Below, piece by piece: positions 12,662-20,117 of a DNA stretch of 24,529 nucleotides; within the stretch, counting starts at the first letter, position 1, and each line of letters begins with the position of its first letter. The notes beneath the pieces were generated by a model. The model had not been told where the DNA came from. It worked only from the letters and a program-made list of their open reading frames with translations, and did no database searches. The stretch comes from a virus, in the IMG/VR virus record IMGVR_UViG_3300047476_000226, positions 1 to 24,529 of that record. One strand, written 5' to 3'. The position numbers and the translations under genes were made by a program.

Positions 12662-12870
12662 AATCTGAAATTATTGCGCTGATTATTGCCGTAACAATCT
12701 CAATTATAACTGTTGTTGCTGGGATAGTATATTACAACATCAAACGAGATGAAGCAATGAAATCTAACATTGAGTCTGCGATTGTTAAGGGTATTGATCC
12801 AATCGCAGTCAAATGCGCTTATGGACATTCTGATAATCTTTGCGTCGTCTATGCAGCTACCAGAAAATAA
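12658..12870 (+). CDS. Small single-TM protein with C-terminal Cys pair
   Basis: 70 residues. A strong N-terminal membrane helix (EIIALIIAVTISIITVVAGIVYY, residues 3-25) is followed by a short KRDEAMKSNIESAIVKGIDPIAVKCAYGHSDNLCVVYAA domain. The motif AIVKGIDPIAVKCAY, together with a second Cys, recurs in small proteins I recall from marine T4-like phages. The two Cys (53, 62) could form a disulfide if the tail is periplasmic. It starts in the ClpP-like stop (ATGA) with GGAG upstream. Its function is unknown; position beside the hydrolase leaves a lysis-accessory role open. Confidence 0.68.
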   Translation: MKSEIIALIIAVTISIITVVAGIVYYNIKRDEAMKSNIESAIVKGIDPIAVKCAYGHSDNLCVVYAATRK

Positions 12871-12873
12871 CGC

Positions 12874-12902
12874 TTGACTTATATTCTGGTTTCAAGTATA
12901 AT
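12874..12902 (+). promoter_or_regulatory. Sigma70-type early promoter of the gp33-gp59-gp32 block
   Basis: TTGACT (12874-12879), a 17-base spacer and TATAAT (12897-12902). The predicted start is about 12909, giving a short leader with GGAG before ATG 12931. It would drive the replication and late-transcription gene block. Confidence 0.75.
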
Positions 12903-12930
12903 CATATTATGACCACCAAACGGAGACATT

Positions 12931-13158
12931 ATGTATTTTGCGAGTAAAGATGAAATGATTAAAGAGCGGTATGAACTTTCTTTAGAGAAAATGAAGCTAG
13001 ATAAATTCTTCTCTTTGTTCTTGGATAAGTATGGATCAAAAATGGATCCTGAAAAACCCGATACAAATATATGGAAACTTTACAAAACGAAATTTAAAGA
13101 ATATGCAGAACTTGACACCAGAATTAAAACCCTTGAATACAGAATTCAGAAAATTTGA
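12931..13158 (+). CDS. Small charged helical protein upstream of gp33
   Basis: 75 residues, mostly charged helix (ERYELSLEKMKLDKFFSLFLDKYGSK, then KLYKTKFKEYAELDTRIKTLEYRIQKI, coiled-coil-like). I do not recognise the family. CGGAGACATT places a good Shine-Dalgarno sequence before ATG 12931. It is the first gene of the operon that continues into gp33, gp59 and gp32, with one base between its stop and the next ATG. A replication or transcription accessory role is inferred only from context. Confidence 0.65.
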   Translation: MYFASKDEMIKERYELSLEKMKLDKFFSLFLDKYGSKMDPEKPDTNIWKLYKTKFKEYAELDTRIKTLEYRIQKI

Positions 13159-13159
13159 T

Positions 13160-13375
13160 ATGTTTAGATCATCTAATGAATTTTCTCTGTACATTGAACG
13201 AACAGCCAGAGAAAAACGAATGACCCATATGGATGCAGTCTTAGAATATTGCCGCGAGAATTATCTTGAGCCAGAAGACGTTGTATCTCTTATTAACAAA
13301 TCCCTAAAAGACAAAATTGAAATGGACTTTCGAGACGCTAATATGCTTCCGAAGCAAGCACAACTCGACGTTTAA
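13160..13375 (+). CDS. 33: Late transcription accessory protein gp33-like
   Basis: 71 residues beginning MFRSSNEFSLYIERTAREKRMTHMDAVLEYCRENYLEPEDVVSLINKSLKDKIEMDF and ending LPKQAQLDV. It resembles the short gp33 of marine T4-like phages. In T4, gp33 bridges RNA polymerase (beta flap), the gp55 sigma factor and the gp45 clamp to activate late promoters. The T4 order 33-59-32 is preserved. The window also contains exact TATAAATA late promoters, consistent with a working gp33/gp55 system. ATG 13160 follows the previous stop by one base. An upstream in-frame extension to 13031 overlaps the previous gene and is rejected. Confidence 0.72.
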   Translation: MFRSSNEFSLYIERTAREKRMTHMDAVLEYCRENYLEPEDVVSLINKSLKDKIEMDFRDANMLPKQAQLDV

Positions 13376-13378
13376 ACT

Positions 13379-13990
13379 ATGGATGGTTTTAAAGCATACA
13401 AATATTACATGGCTATAAAACTTCATTTTACGTCAGAGAAATATAATGTATTTGAAACTCGTGGTCATGTAAAAGGAACTCGCGAAACTTTTAATTCGCG
13501 AAATGATAGATACATTTTTGAGAAGTTGGCTCAAAAATACCCCGATGATAAACAAGTGATTCAGTTTTTTGTTTCTAACTTTGCTTATGGTAACGATACA
13601 GCTATCTATGGGAATAGTGAAGCTGAAGAACTGTATGCAGAATGGCAACGTAGAAAACAATCCTTGTCAAAGATTTTCGTAGACGACCTTGCAAATATTA
13701 TTAACTTTTGCGATGTACACAAACTTAATTACAACTCGATTTTTAACTTGACTAATGGTGAAATCCCAGTTATACTTACTCTCTACTTGAATGGAAAAGT
13801 AACTATTGAAACCCTGCATATTATTGACACCATTGATCCTTTCTTAGATTCTTGGAAAACAAATCCAATGTTACAGATTATTCTTGGAGATAAACTTGTA
13901 AGAATCAAGAAGTTAAACGGGTTTGTTAAATTTGATAAAGACAAACTCACAAAGTATTTTAATCATTTTACGGAAGAACTTAATTCTTAA
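13379..13990 (+). CDS. 59: gp59-like helicase loader
   Basis: 203 residues resembling T4 gp59, which loads the gp41 replicative helicase onto gp32-coated forked DNA. The N-terminal block YYMAIKLHFTSEKYNVFETRGHVKGTRETFNSRNDRYIFEKLAQKYPD (about 9-56) corresponds to the conserved LHFT..KYD...G.V......F..R.D...F..LA..Y region of gp59. FFVSNFAYGND follows, as in T4 (IANFVSGDN). It lies between the gp33 and gp32 genes as in T4 and has similar length (T4 about 217). It is separated from gp33 by 3 bases. Confidence 0.85.
   Translation: MDGFKAYKYYMAIKLHFTSEKYNVFETRGHVKGTRETFNSRNDRYIFEKLAQKYPDDKQVIQFFVSNFAYGNDTAIYGNSEAEELYAEWQRRKQSLSKIFVDDLANIINFCDVHKLNYNSIFNLTNGEIPVILTLYLNGKVTIETLHIIDTIDPFLDSWKTNPMLQIILGDKLVRIKKLNGFVKFDKDKLTKYFNHFTEELNS
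13748..13776 (+). promoter_or_regulatory. Candidate promoter inside gp59 gene (TTGACT-17-TATACT)
   Basis: TTGACT (13748-13753), a 17-base spacer and TATACT (13771-13776, one mismatch). It is sense-oriented and about 220 bases before the 71-aa gene and 460 before gp32. It could give extra gp32 transcription. Confidence 0.4.
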
Positions 13991-13994
13991 TATC

Positions 13995-14210
13995 ATGGGT
14001 AAGACCTACCATAGACAAGCAAGTAATTACGATGACGAATTTAGTGCCAAGCGTTCAATAAAAGGTGCTAAACATGCTAACAATAAGAAAACTGGTGGCA
14101 TGAGAACGCTAAATAACTATGTTGAAGAAGATTATGATTTTGACGATGGAATCTTTGATGAGATTGGTCTAGATGATGAGATTTCTATACAACATATTAA
14201 ACAACGTTAA
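13995..14210 (+). CDS. Small protein between gp59 and gp32
   Basis: 71 residues with a basic first half (KTYHRQASNYDDEFSAKRSIKGAKHANNKKTGG) and a strongly acidic second half (VEEDYDFDDGIFDEIGLDDE). ATG 13995 follows the gp59 stop by 4 bases; an upstream in-frame ATG overlaps gp59 and is rejected. The Asp-rich tail resembles gp32-type acidic tails that recruit replication proteins. The function is unknown; a replication accessory role is inferred from operon position. Confidence 0.65.
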   Translation: MGKTYHRQASNYDDEFSAKRSIKGAKHANNKKTGGMRTLNNYVEEDYDFDDGIFDEIGLDDEISIQHIKQR

Positions 14211-14236
14211 TACATTTTATACAAAAGGAAAATACA

Positions 14237-15154
14237 ATGGATATCAATACACTACGCAAAATGCGCAATTCTGACTTCGGTCAAATCTCTAATGCTTTCG
14301 AAAAGATTGCCAATCCTTCATCTGAAACTAAGTCTTATACAGACGACCGCTTTTGGAAACTAGAAGGTGACAAAGCAGGCAACGGCACTGCTACTATTCG
14401 ATTTCTCCCACGTGTAGAAGGCGATGAACTCCCTTGGGTTCGTATCTTCAGTCACGGCTTCCAAGGACCAACTGGTAAGTGGTACATTGAAAACTCTCTG
14501 ACTACTCTTGGTGAACAAGATCCTGTTAGTGAATTGAACACTACACTCTGGAACTCTGGAGTAGAAGCAAATAAGAAGATTGCACAGAATCAAAAGCGTC
14601 GTCTTTCTTACATCGCCAACGTTCTAGTTGTTTCTGATCCGAAGCATCCCGAGAACGAGGGTAAGGTTGTATTGTTTAAGTTTGGCAAAAAGATCTTTGA
14701 CAAGATCATGGACAAAGCTCGTCCGACTTTTGAAGATGAAAAGCCAGTGAACGTGTTTGACTTCTGGGAAGGTGCTAACTTCAAGCTGCGTATGCGCAAG
14801 AAGGATGGTTATACTAACTATGATGAGTCAGCATTTATGGAACCATCTGCTCTTGGTAGCGATGAGAAAATCCTTGAGGTTGCTTCTGGTCAACATAAGC
14901 TATCTGAGTTCTTGGAACGTAAAAACTTTAAGTCTTACGATGAGCTTAAGAAAAAGCTAAATGAAGTTCTTTCTGGTGATGGTTTTAATACCAAGTCTGC
15001 TGCCGATATGGCCAATGATGAACCAGAAACTCGTGCAGCGCCAGAACCTAAGTCTGCGCCAGCGTTTACTCCAAAGGCTGCTTCTAAACCAGCGCCAATG
15101 GACGATGACGATGATGTTATGTCTTACTTTGAGAAAATCGCTCAAGAAGACTAA
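14237..15154 (+). CDS. 32: gp32-like single-stranded DNA-binding protein
   Basis: 305-residue ssDNA-binding protein of the T4 gp32 family, coating ssDNA in replication, recombination and repair. The core matches gp32: TATIRFLP near residue 52, then ENSLTTLGEQDPVSELNTTLWNSG, RRLSYIANVLVVSDPKHPENEGKVVLFKFGKKIFDKI, and PVNVFDFWEGANFKLRMRKKDGYTNYDES. The C-terminus is a flexible Ala/Pro linker and an acidic tail (PMDDDDDVMSYFEKIAQED). T4 gp32 has a zinc site; here the whole protein contains no Cys, so zinc binding is lost, as I recall for related marine phages. AAAGGAAAA lies upstream of ATG 14237. Confidence 0.93.
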   Translation: MDINTLRKMRNSDFGQISNAFEKIANPSSETKSYTDDRFWKLEGDKAGNGTATIRFLPRVEGDELPWVRIFSHGFQGPTGKWYIENSLTTLGEQDPVSELNTTLWNSGVEANKKIAQNQKRRLSYIANVLVVSDPKHPENEGKVVLFKFGKKIFDKIMDKARPTFEDEKPVNVFDFWEGANFKLRMRKKDGYTNYDESAFMEPSALGSDEKILEVASGQHKLSEFLERKNFKSYDELKKKLNEVLSGDGFNTKSAADMANDEPETRAAPEPKSAPAFTPKAASKPAPMDDDDDVMSYFEKIAQED

Positions 15155-15172
15155 TCTAGTCTAGGTAAAAAT

Positions 15173-15196
15173 AAAGGGGATCTTTCGATCCCCTTT
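15173..15196. terminator. Bidirectional rho-independent terminator
   Basis: AAAGGGGATC-TTTC-GATCCCCTTT is a 10-bp perfect stem with A-runs before and T-rich sequence after, placed between convergent gp32 (+) and the tape-measure-like gene (-). It suits termination on both strands. It is similar in design to the hairpin at 7748. Confidence 0.85.
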
Positions 15197-15203
15197 CATC
15201 ATT

Positions 15204-16958
15204 TTAGAATCTAGACATTATGTATCTGTTATAACTTGATTCATTATTTCGTACAGGTGGTTTCATAACAGTTGTTTGGCTATTATTCTGTTGGATATTA
15301 GCCATTGCTGAACTACCAGCAGGTTTAGAACCTTTAGAATCAATCTTAGCTTGTTCATCAGCAATATTCTTAGAGGCTGATATCACACTAGAACCTAACA
15401 TTGGTTTTGGTGCAGAGGCTACTGTATCCTCACTCTTTGTATCTTTAGTATTGAAAGGTCTCCAAGGACCGAAAGATACATCGCCGTATGCTGGTACTTT
15501 AAAACTAATACCAGGAATTTCAATTTTTCTTAGAAATTCTAAAACATTACCTGCCATCTCTGCAAAGAAATCTTTTATAGGTTTAATAGCGTTTGAGATT
15601 GGAGTAATTAGATAGTCGTTCAATAATTGGAATAAGTCTTGTCCCCAATTCATAACAGCTTGAAATGCAGTTTGTATCGGCTGTGCAATATACACATCAA
15701 ACATATTTCCCAGAGAATTAACAAAACTGGTAACAGGATCAACAATGTATGTTGTTACAAAACCATTAACTGCTGTAACGATAGAACGAACAGTATTCTG
15801 ATCAAATAAACCAAACGATAAGAATTTTAAGACACCGCCGACACCAGCAATTAGTGCCTCGGAAATAGAACCAGTTTTCTTCCAAGCATCAAAACCATCC
15901 ATAATACCGTTAAACAAAGAACCAATAATTAAAGCTGGTGCAAATACTTTAGAAACAACCTTTAGTAAGTTACCCACGCTAAAGACAGATTTGATAGCAG
16001 TAAGAATGCTGCTACTTAAAAGACCCATAACATTGCCTAGAATATCTCCTAGACCGCCTGCAGGAACAGTAACCTGTTTTTTATCTTGCTTTTTGTTATC
16101 AACTAATATGTCTGTATTATCAGCAACTCTTTTAATATTGTCAGAAATTGCACTTTGAATGCGTAGAGTTTCAGTTTGAGTTTCGTTTGTAACTTTTGTA
16201 GGTAGAGTAGTTAAGTCTGCATTCTCTGCTGGAATCAATGGTGCAGATTTAATAGAGACGTTTCCTCCCATAGGGTTCATCGAATCTCTACTTGACTTAT
16301 TAGAAACTTGGTTTAGAGAATTATATGTTTTTAAAGAATCATCACGTTTCTTAAGAGCTTTGCTATTGGCAATTTGCTCGTCAGTTGCGCCCATCTTCTT
16401 TAGACGATTAATATCGTCTTGTGCTCTAAGAGCATCATATTTGGCAGAACGCTGTTTCTTAGAATCTTCTTTTAGATCTTTATCAGACTTAGTTGAACCC
16501 AATGCTTTCATGCGCTTGATATAATCAAGATCTTCCATCTTGTTACGAGCACCTCTAAACATTGAGAATGGACCAAGGATTGCTTTCTTAATAGCATTAG
16601 GGTCAAGCGCATCCTGAAGATTGCGTTTTAAGTCTTTAAACTTATCGCCTACAGTCTTCCAGTCTTTGTTACCTTTTTGTAAGGCTTCAATCTGTTTGTT
16701 TGAGCTTTCACTAATCTTCTTTAAGAATGCTACTTGGTCTTTTTGAAGTTCTAATTGTGCTTGCTGAATCTTAATAGACATTAAGACTTTAGCATCATTC
16801 TGAGATGAGTTATTATCAGATTGTGCACTAGACTGAATTTGCTGAAGGGCTTGGGACTGTTGGTCTAGTACAGCCGTGATTTGACCAAGAGCGTTGTTAG
16901 CTTTACCAACGCCTCTTGATATAGTTTTAATTGGTCCCTTACCACCTCTTTTAGCCAT
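15204..16958 (-). CDS. Tape-measure-like tail/baseplate hub protein (gp29-type)
   Basis: 584 residues, close to T4 gp29 (590), the tail-length determinant. The N-terminal about 200 residues are Gln/Lys/Asp-rich helices (LDQQSQALQQIQSSAQ; IQQAQLELQKDQVAFLKKI), probably coiled coil. A long hydrophobic region follows (about residues 302-420: LGNVMGLLSSSILTAI, FAPALIIGSLFNGIMDGF, GVLKFLSFGLF), typical of tape-measure proteins that contact the host membrane. The C-terminus is polar. It lies immediately downstream of gp26 and gp51-like genes (3 bases after gp51), the standard chaperone-then-tape-measure order. Similarity is by length, composition and context, not clear motif identity. Confidence 0.65.
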   Translation of the reverse strand: MAKRGGKGPIKTISRGVGKANNALGQITAVLDQQSQALQQIQSSAQSDNNSSQNDAKVLMSIKIQQAQLELQKDQVAFLKKISESSNKQIEALQKGNKDWKTVGDKFKDLKRNLQDALDPNAIKKAILGPFSMFRGARNKMEDLDYIKRMKALGSTKSDKDLKEDSKKQRSAKYDALRAQDDINRLKKMGATDEQIANSKALKKRDDSLKTYNSLNQVSNKSSRDSMNPMGGNVSIKSAPLIPAENADLTTLPTKVTNETQTETLRIQSAISDNIKRVADNTDILVDNKKQDKKQVTVPAGGLGDILGNVMGLLSSSILTAIKSVFSVGNLLKVVSKVFAPALIIGSLFNGIMDGFDAWKKTGSISEALIAGVGGVLKFLSFGLFDQNTVRSIVTAVNGFVTTYIVDPVTSFVNSLGNMFDVYIAQPIQTAFQAVMNWGQDLFQLLNDYLITPISNAIKPIKDFFAEMAGNVLEFLRKIEIPGISFKVPAYGDVSFGPWRPFNTKDTKSEDTVASAPKPMLGSSVISASKNIADEQAKIDSKGSKPAGSSAMANIQQNNSQTTVMKPPVRNNESSYNRYIMSRF

Positions 16959-16961
16959 TGT

Positions 16962-17147
16962 TTACATCCTCTTTTTGGATTCGATCCGTTGTTTTTCTTC
17001 TTCTAGATATTGTACTAACATAGCAACATAGAGCTCTCGTTCAAAAGGAAGCATTTCTTCCAACTCTGACAGACTATATTTATGATATTGCATTAATGCA
17101 AAGTTCATTCTATAATAGTTTTCCAGAGACTCATGACCGAGAGCCAT
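16962..17147 (-). CDS. 51: gp51-like baseplate hub assembly protein, probable T-type chaperone
   Basis: 61-residue acidic helical protein (YYRMNFALMQYHKYSLSE, LEEMLPFERELYVAMLVQYLEEE). It resembles the short gp51-like protein of marine T4-like phages, much shorter than T4 gp51 (about 249). The EMLPFERELYVAML motif is also reminiscent of the C-terminal T half of tail assembly chaperones. Its ATG shares a base with the gp26 stop (TGATG) and lies in the -1 frame relative to gp26, just after a slippery sequence at 17150-17159. It may be made both by reinitiation and as a frameshift extension of gp26. Confidence 0.65.
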   Translation of the reverse strand: MALGHESLENYYRMNFALMQYHKYSLSELEEMLPFERELYVAMLVQYLEEEKQRIESKKRM

Positions 17148-17863
17148 CAGAAAAAATTTTGAAGTCCTTCTAGTAGTTTTTGGTGGTGCTTACCGCAGAT
17201 AGGGCACTTGTATTCAACTTCTGTAGAGATCTTTGGCATAGTCTCAAAGAAATTTTGAATTTTAGCAAACTGTTCTGATGTTAAGTTATTCAAGAACTGT
17301 AGTAACTCTTCTTTCTTAGTCTCATGACCATAATAAACATCTTCACCGTCATAGATCATATCAATACAATCTGCAACCAGATTAAATACGTCTTCGATAT
17401 CACCAGCGTCTTTAATTGTATCTGAAAGATCTAAAGAAGGGTACTTCATAACAATACCAACGTTATTGAATAGTTTGATATTGTTAGTGTGTTCTTCTGG
17501 TTTAGACACCTTTAAATCGCTAACGTTAATTACAACCTTTGAGCGTGCTTTTTCATTTTGCTCACCGTGATCTTCATCACACTGAAATAACAAGTCAATA
17601 GTTTCGCCAACTGACTTTCCGCGAATCTGTAGAAACATATATTCAATGTCAAAGATCGCTAGTTTATCAACATCAATTTTATCTTGGATTACGCTGCTAA
17701 AAACATTCTTTAAAGTGTCAACCATTACAGCTGGATCTTCTGATTGTTGTGCAATTAAAAGTGCTTTTTCTTCTTTAACTACAAACGGTCTAAATCTAAC
17801 AGTTTTCCCTGTAGATGGAACAGTCATATTAAATGTTGGTTGGGCATTCATTGGTAAAGCCAT
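17147..17863 (-). CDS. 26: gp26-like baseplate hub assembly protein
   Basis: 238 residues resembling the T4_baseplate/gp26 family. The N-terminus FNMTVPSTGKTVRFRPFVVKEEKALLIAQQS (about 11-41) is the family signature. The C-terminus has a zinc-ribbon-like YKCPICGKHHQKLLEGLQNFF (CxxC plus HH). T4 gp26 assists hub assembly and is not clearly a virion component. The start is fixed by AAGGAG upstream of the ATG. The final codons CAA-AAT-TTT-TTC-TGA contain overlapping A-AAU-UUU and U-UUU-UUC slippery heptamers. It is followed by gp51-like and tape-measure-like genes. Confidence 0.82.
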   Translation of the reverse strand: MALPMNAQPTFNMTVPSTGKTVRFRPFVVKEEKALLIAQQSEDPAVMVDTLKNVFSSVIQDKIDVDKLAIFDIEYMFLQIRGKSVGETIDLLFQCDEDHGEQNEKARSKVVINVSDLKVSKPEEHTNNIKLFNNVGIVMKYPSLDLSDTIKDAGDIEDVFNLVADCIDMIYDGEDVYYGHETKKEELLQFLNNLTSEQFAKIQNFFETMPKISTEVEYKCPICGKHHQKLLEGLQNFF

Positions 17864-17865
17864 AA

Positions 17866-18282
17866 TTATTCTCCTTTAGTCATATTACTAATCATTTTGC
17901 TCAATTCAGCGGTACTGCCGACAAAGATTGCATTGTTTGTTGTGTTGTTACTTTTTACAGTCTTAGAAGGTTCATCAATCTTTTTCTTTTGTTGATGAAT
18001 ATCCATAAGTTGTTGGTTTACATCTGCTAGTTGTTTGATAAGGTTACCAACAACTTCAAATGCTCTTGGATGTTCAGATTGTTTAGCTACACTTAGTGCA
18101 GTTTCTAGTGCCTGTTTACCTGTCTCTAGAAGATCTCTTAAATTGTCTCGGGTTTTATCATAGTCGTCTTCTATCTTATTAGAAGTTTCTACCGAAACAA
18201 CCTTGGCTTCTGCCTCAACAATTTCTTGCTGAGGCATCGGTTCTAAATCAAATATTTTTGACAAAGACTCATCAGTATTCAT
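17866..18282 (-). CDS. 16: Terminase small subunit gp16-like
   Basis: 138 residues from ATG 18282; a TTG four codons upstream is not preferred. The central helix pair YDKTRDNLRDLLETGKQALETALSVAKQSEHPRAFEVVGNLIKQLADVNQQLMDIHQQKK is the hallmark of T4-like small terminase subunits (SEHPRAFEV block). The C-terminal NNAIFVGSTAELSKMI is also conserved. It forms the ring that regulates the large terminase gp17 and recognises or stimulates packaging of concatemeric DNA. No gp17 is in the window. It is placed in the tail gene cluster, two bases before gp26. Confidence 0.88.
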   Translation of the reverse strand: MNTDESLSKIFDLEPMPQQEIVEAEAKVVSVETSNKIEDDYDKTRDNLRDLLETGKQALETALSVAKQSEHPRAFEVVGNLIKQLADVNQQLMDIHQQKKKIDEPSKTVKSNNTTNNAIFVGSTAELSKMISNMTKGE

Positions 18283-18299
18283 ATATAAATCCAAATAGT

Positions 18300-19019
18300 T
18301 TAAAACTTAATAGTAGGAATCTTGCTAGTAAAGTGCGAGAAACCTCTCATAGCATATTGACCAACAGCACCTGTTACAAAGTTACCAGCTTCACCAAGAC
18401 CTTTGTTAAATCTTTGTTGGAAGCCTTGAAAGTCTGACAAGTATCTAGAAAAGCCACCTGCACTTTTCTCTAGGCTTGTATATGGGTCTTGTTGAATTGG
18501 TGTTGCGTACCAATACTTATACTGGAAAGTAACATCCAATCTCATAGTATCGTTATTGTTACCTGCGTCTAGAGAAACTGCACCAATAGTCTTAGGATAT
18601 GCTTCCCATAACTGAACCAAGTAAGTAGTGTTATCTTCTAGGTCTTGAATACGAATAGTCATTGGTGTTACATAATCGTTATACCAGCCAACTGTTCTTG
18701 TAGAAGGATCAATGATATATTGAGACCAGTTATCAAAGATTTCCTTGATAGACATTTTACGATCTACGTGGAAAGTTAAGGTAACTGGGTCGTACATTCT
18801 GTCGTAAACAACCTCTCGGGTTTCACCATATGTTCTGTTAGCAGTAGTTGCATAAGTGATACCTGGTAATGTTGCCTTTTCACAGAAAAGTAACATTCGT
18901 TTAGTTGTTTCTGGCATTGCTCTTGGTGGTGTGAAGTCTACCGTAAAACGGTTTGTTCTAGCAAGCCCTTTGGTTTTTATCTCTGCGATAAAGTCTTTTT
19001 GTCTATTTCCGCCAGCCAT
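18300..19019 (-). CDS. 54: gp54-like baseplate tail tube initiator
   Basis: 239 residues with a tail-tube-like fold (T4 gp19/gp54 family): NRFTVDFTPPRAMP...LLFCEKATLPGITYATTANRTYGE (about 23-66), VTLTFHVDRKMSIKEIFDNWSQYIID, and MRLDVTFQYKYWY at about 160-172. A helical C-terminal extension (YTSLEKSAGGFSRYLSDFQGFQQRFNKGLG) is beyond the tube domain. It likely forms the first ring joining hub/gp48 to the gp19 tube. gp19 itself shares the fold, but the extension and neighbours favour gp54. Its start overlaps the upstream stop codon. Confidence 0.68.
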   Translation of the reverse strand: MAGGNRQKDFIAEIKTKGLARTNRFTVDFTPPRAMPETTKRMLLFCEKATLPGITYATTANRTYGETREVVYDRMYDPVTLTFHVDRKMSIKEIFDNWSQYIIDPSTRTVGWYNDYVTPMTIRIQDLEDNTTYLVQLWEAYPKTIGAVSLDAGNNNDTMRLDVTFQYKYWYATPIQQDPYTSLEKSAGGFSRYLSDFQGFQQRFNKGLGEAGNFVTGAVGQYAMRGFSHFTSKIPTIKF

Positions 19020-19663
19020 TATTTCTTCTTCCTCTTCATAGAGTTAACATATTGACGAGATTTATCCCAGATTCTATCATCTGGCGCTTTAACAAATTGT
19101 TCTACTGGTAGCAGAACAGCAGTAGCCCAGTCATATGATCTAATTTCTCTAAACGTCGATCGTAACCCACCGAAGTTATAGTTATGGAACGCAGGAACTG
19201 CAGCTGCGAATTTCTGAACACCTTTGATAGCTGCCCAGCTGTATTTGATACGAGTATTTTCATCCATCTTAGCATTGGTCTTATACTGCATCAAATAGTA
19301 AAGTAATTGCATTCTCATCTGATAAGGTAGATAGTGAAAGTTTATTCCACTAAAACCCGAGATAGTTCTTTTGTATAAAAGTAAGCAAGGGAAACGATCA
19401 TAATAAGGAATTTGTCTTTTATACAGCGGATCGTACACATACATGTACATCTTCCCAGGCATTAACTTTGTTGTTAGCTGCGTAGGGTTTCCTTTAAGAA
19501 CAATCCAAGGAGATTGAATCTGCTTCATAAGCAAAATCATCTGTTGTTCGTACCAAGCCTTAGACTTACGAAAAGCTGTTTTTAGATCGTACTTGTTCTT
19601 CTCGAAAATATCGAGTGCAGCGATCTGAGCAGCAGTTCTTGTTTGTTTAATTTCTACAGGCAT
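19019..19663 (-). CDS. 2: gp2-like DNA end protector (T4-type head completion)
   Basis: 214 residues. The central block PGKMYMYVYDPLYKRQIPYYDRFPCLLLYKR...FSGINFHYLPYQMRMQLLYYLM (about 68-126) and later RSYDWATAVLLPVEQF are features of a marine T4-like phage protein usually annotated DNA end protector (gp2). T4 gp2 binds DNA ends in the virion and protects them from RecBCD. The name rests on adjacency to gp4 (T4 order 2-4-53-5) and remembered annotation rather than T4 gp2 identity. A CTAAATA lies on the same strand 7 bases before the start. Confidence 0.6.
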   Translation of the reverse strand: MPVEIKQTRTAAQIAALDIFEKNKYDLKTAFRKSKAWYEQQMILLMKQIQSPWIVLKGNPTQLTTKLMPGKMYMYVYDPLYKRQIPYYDRFPCLLLYKRTISGFSGINFHYLPYQMRMQLLYYLMQYKTNAKMDENTRIKYSWAAIKGVQKFAAAVPAFHNYNFGGLRSTFREIRSYDWATAVLLPVEQFVKAPDDRIWDKSRQYVNSMKRKKK

Positions 19664-19669
19664 GAATAC

Positions 19670-19676
19670 TATTTAG
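19670..19676 (-). promoter_or_regulatory. Candidate late-type promoter CTAAATA (minus)
   Basis: Read on the minus strand, CTAAATA lies 6 bases before the gp2-like start. If used, the message would be nearly leaderless. The evidence is motif and position only. Confidence 0.3.
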
Positions 19677-19677
19677 G

Positions 19678-20112
19678 TTAGATTCCCAATTCTTTTTCGG
19701 TAATAATCTTAAACTCCCAGCCTCGGTCTTTAGCGTACTCTGTTGCAGCTTTCCATTTAGCCTGATTTTTAATAAATCCATACGATTCAGCTAAATAGTT
19801 CTTAGTCCTTTTACCAGGAAATTCTGGTGGAACTGTTTGTTTTAAGGGTTTGATTTCTATTAGATAAACCCTTACAGAACCGTCTCTTTGTTGAACTCGT
19901 ATTTTGAAGTCTATAAAGTATCTGTGAAGTTTGTTATCTGTTGGGCAGACGTATGGAATCACTGTTTCTTCTGAACTCCATCGTACTATTGCTGGATTTT
20001 TATCGCACCAGTTTGCAAACCTTGTTTCCCAAGAGGATCGCATAATTATGTTTGAAACATCCCCTGAATATTTTTGAGGATTTGTAGGGATGAACCTTCT
20101 TTTGTGGAACAT
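19678..20112 (-). CDS. 4: Head completion nuclease-like protein gp4
   Basis: 144 residues matching T4 gp4 (about 150), a head completion protein with a TnsA/PD-(D/E)XK-like nuclease fold. Conserved segments are FIPTNPQKYSGDVSNIIMRSSWETRFANWCDKNPAIVRWSSEE (about 7-49), HRYFIDFKI (catalytic-type D) and VYLIEIKPLKQT (E-x-K). It is needed to finish packaged heads before tail joining. ATG 20112 is chosen over TTG 20127 because homologues begin close to the FIPTNPxKY motif. Divergently transcribed from gp48. Confidence 0.88.
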   Translation of the reverse strand: MFHKRRFIPTNPQKYSGDVSNIIMRSSWETRFANWCDKNPAIVRWSSEETVIPYVCPTDNKLHRYFIDFKIRVQQRDGSVRVYLIEIKPLKQTVPPEFPGKRTKNYLAESYGFIKNQAKWKAATEYAKDRGWEFKIITEKELGI

Positions 20113-20117
20113 AAATA
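20110..20117 (+). promoter_or_regulatory. Late promoter CATAAATA for gp48 operon
   Basis: Octamer differing from TATAAATA only at the first base, 31 bases upstream of the gp48 ATG. It lies in the divergent gp4/gp48 gap and overlaps the gp4 start codon. Confidence 0.5.

Noticed and set aside
12909-12947. Leaderless 12-codon open frame directly after the 12874 promoter
   Set aside because: It overlaps the Shine-Dalgarno sequence and start of the 12931 gene in another frame and has no supporting feature. The ATG may be coincidental.
13031-13159. N-terminal extension of the gp33-like protein
   Set aside because: The in-frame extension lies wholly inside the 12931 gene, and gp33-like proteins of this type begin near MFRSSNEF.
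15204-20112. Plus-strand open frames within the minus-strand tail block (for example 17646-17879 and 18856-19041)
   Set aside because: They are short, lack ribosome-binding sites and recognisable protein features, and lie opposite well-supported virion genes.
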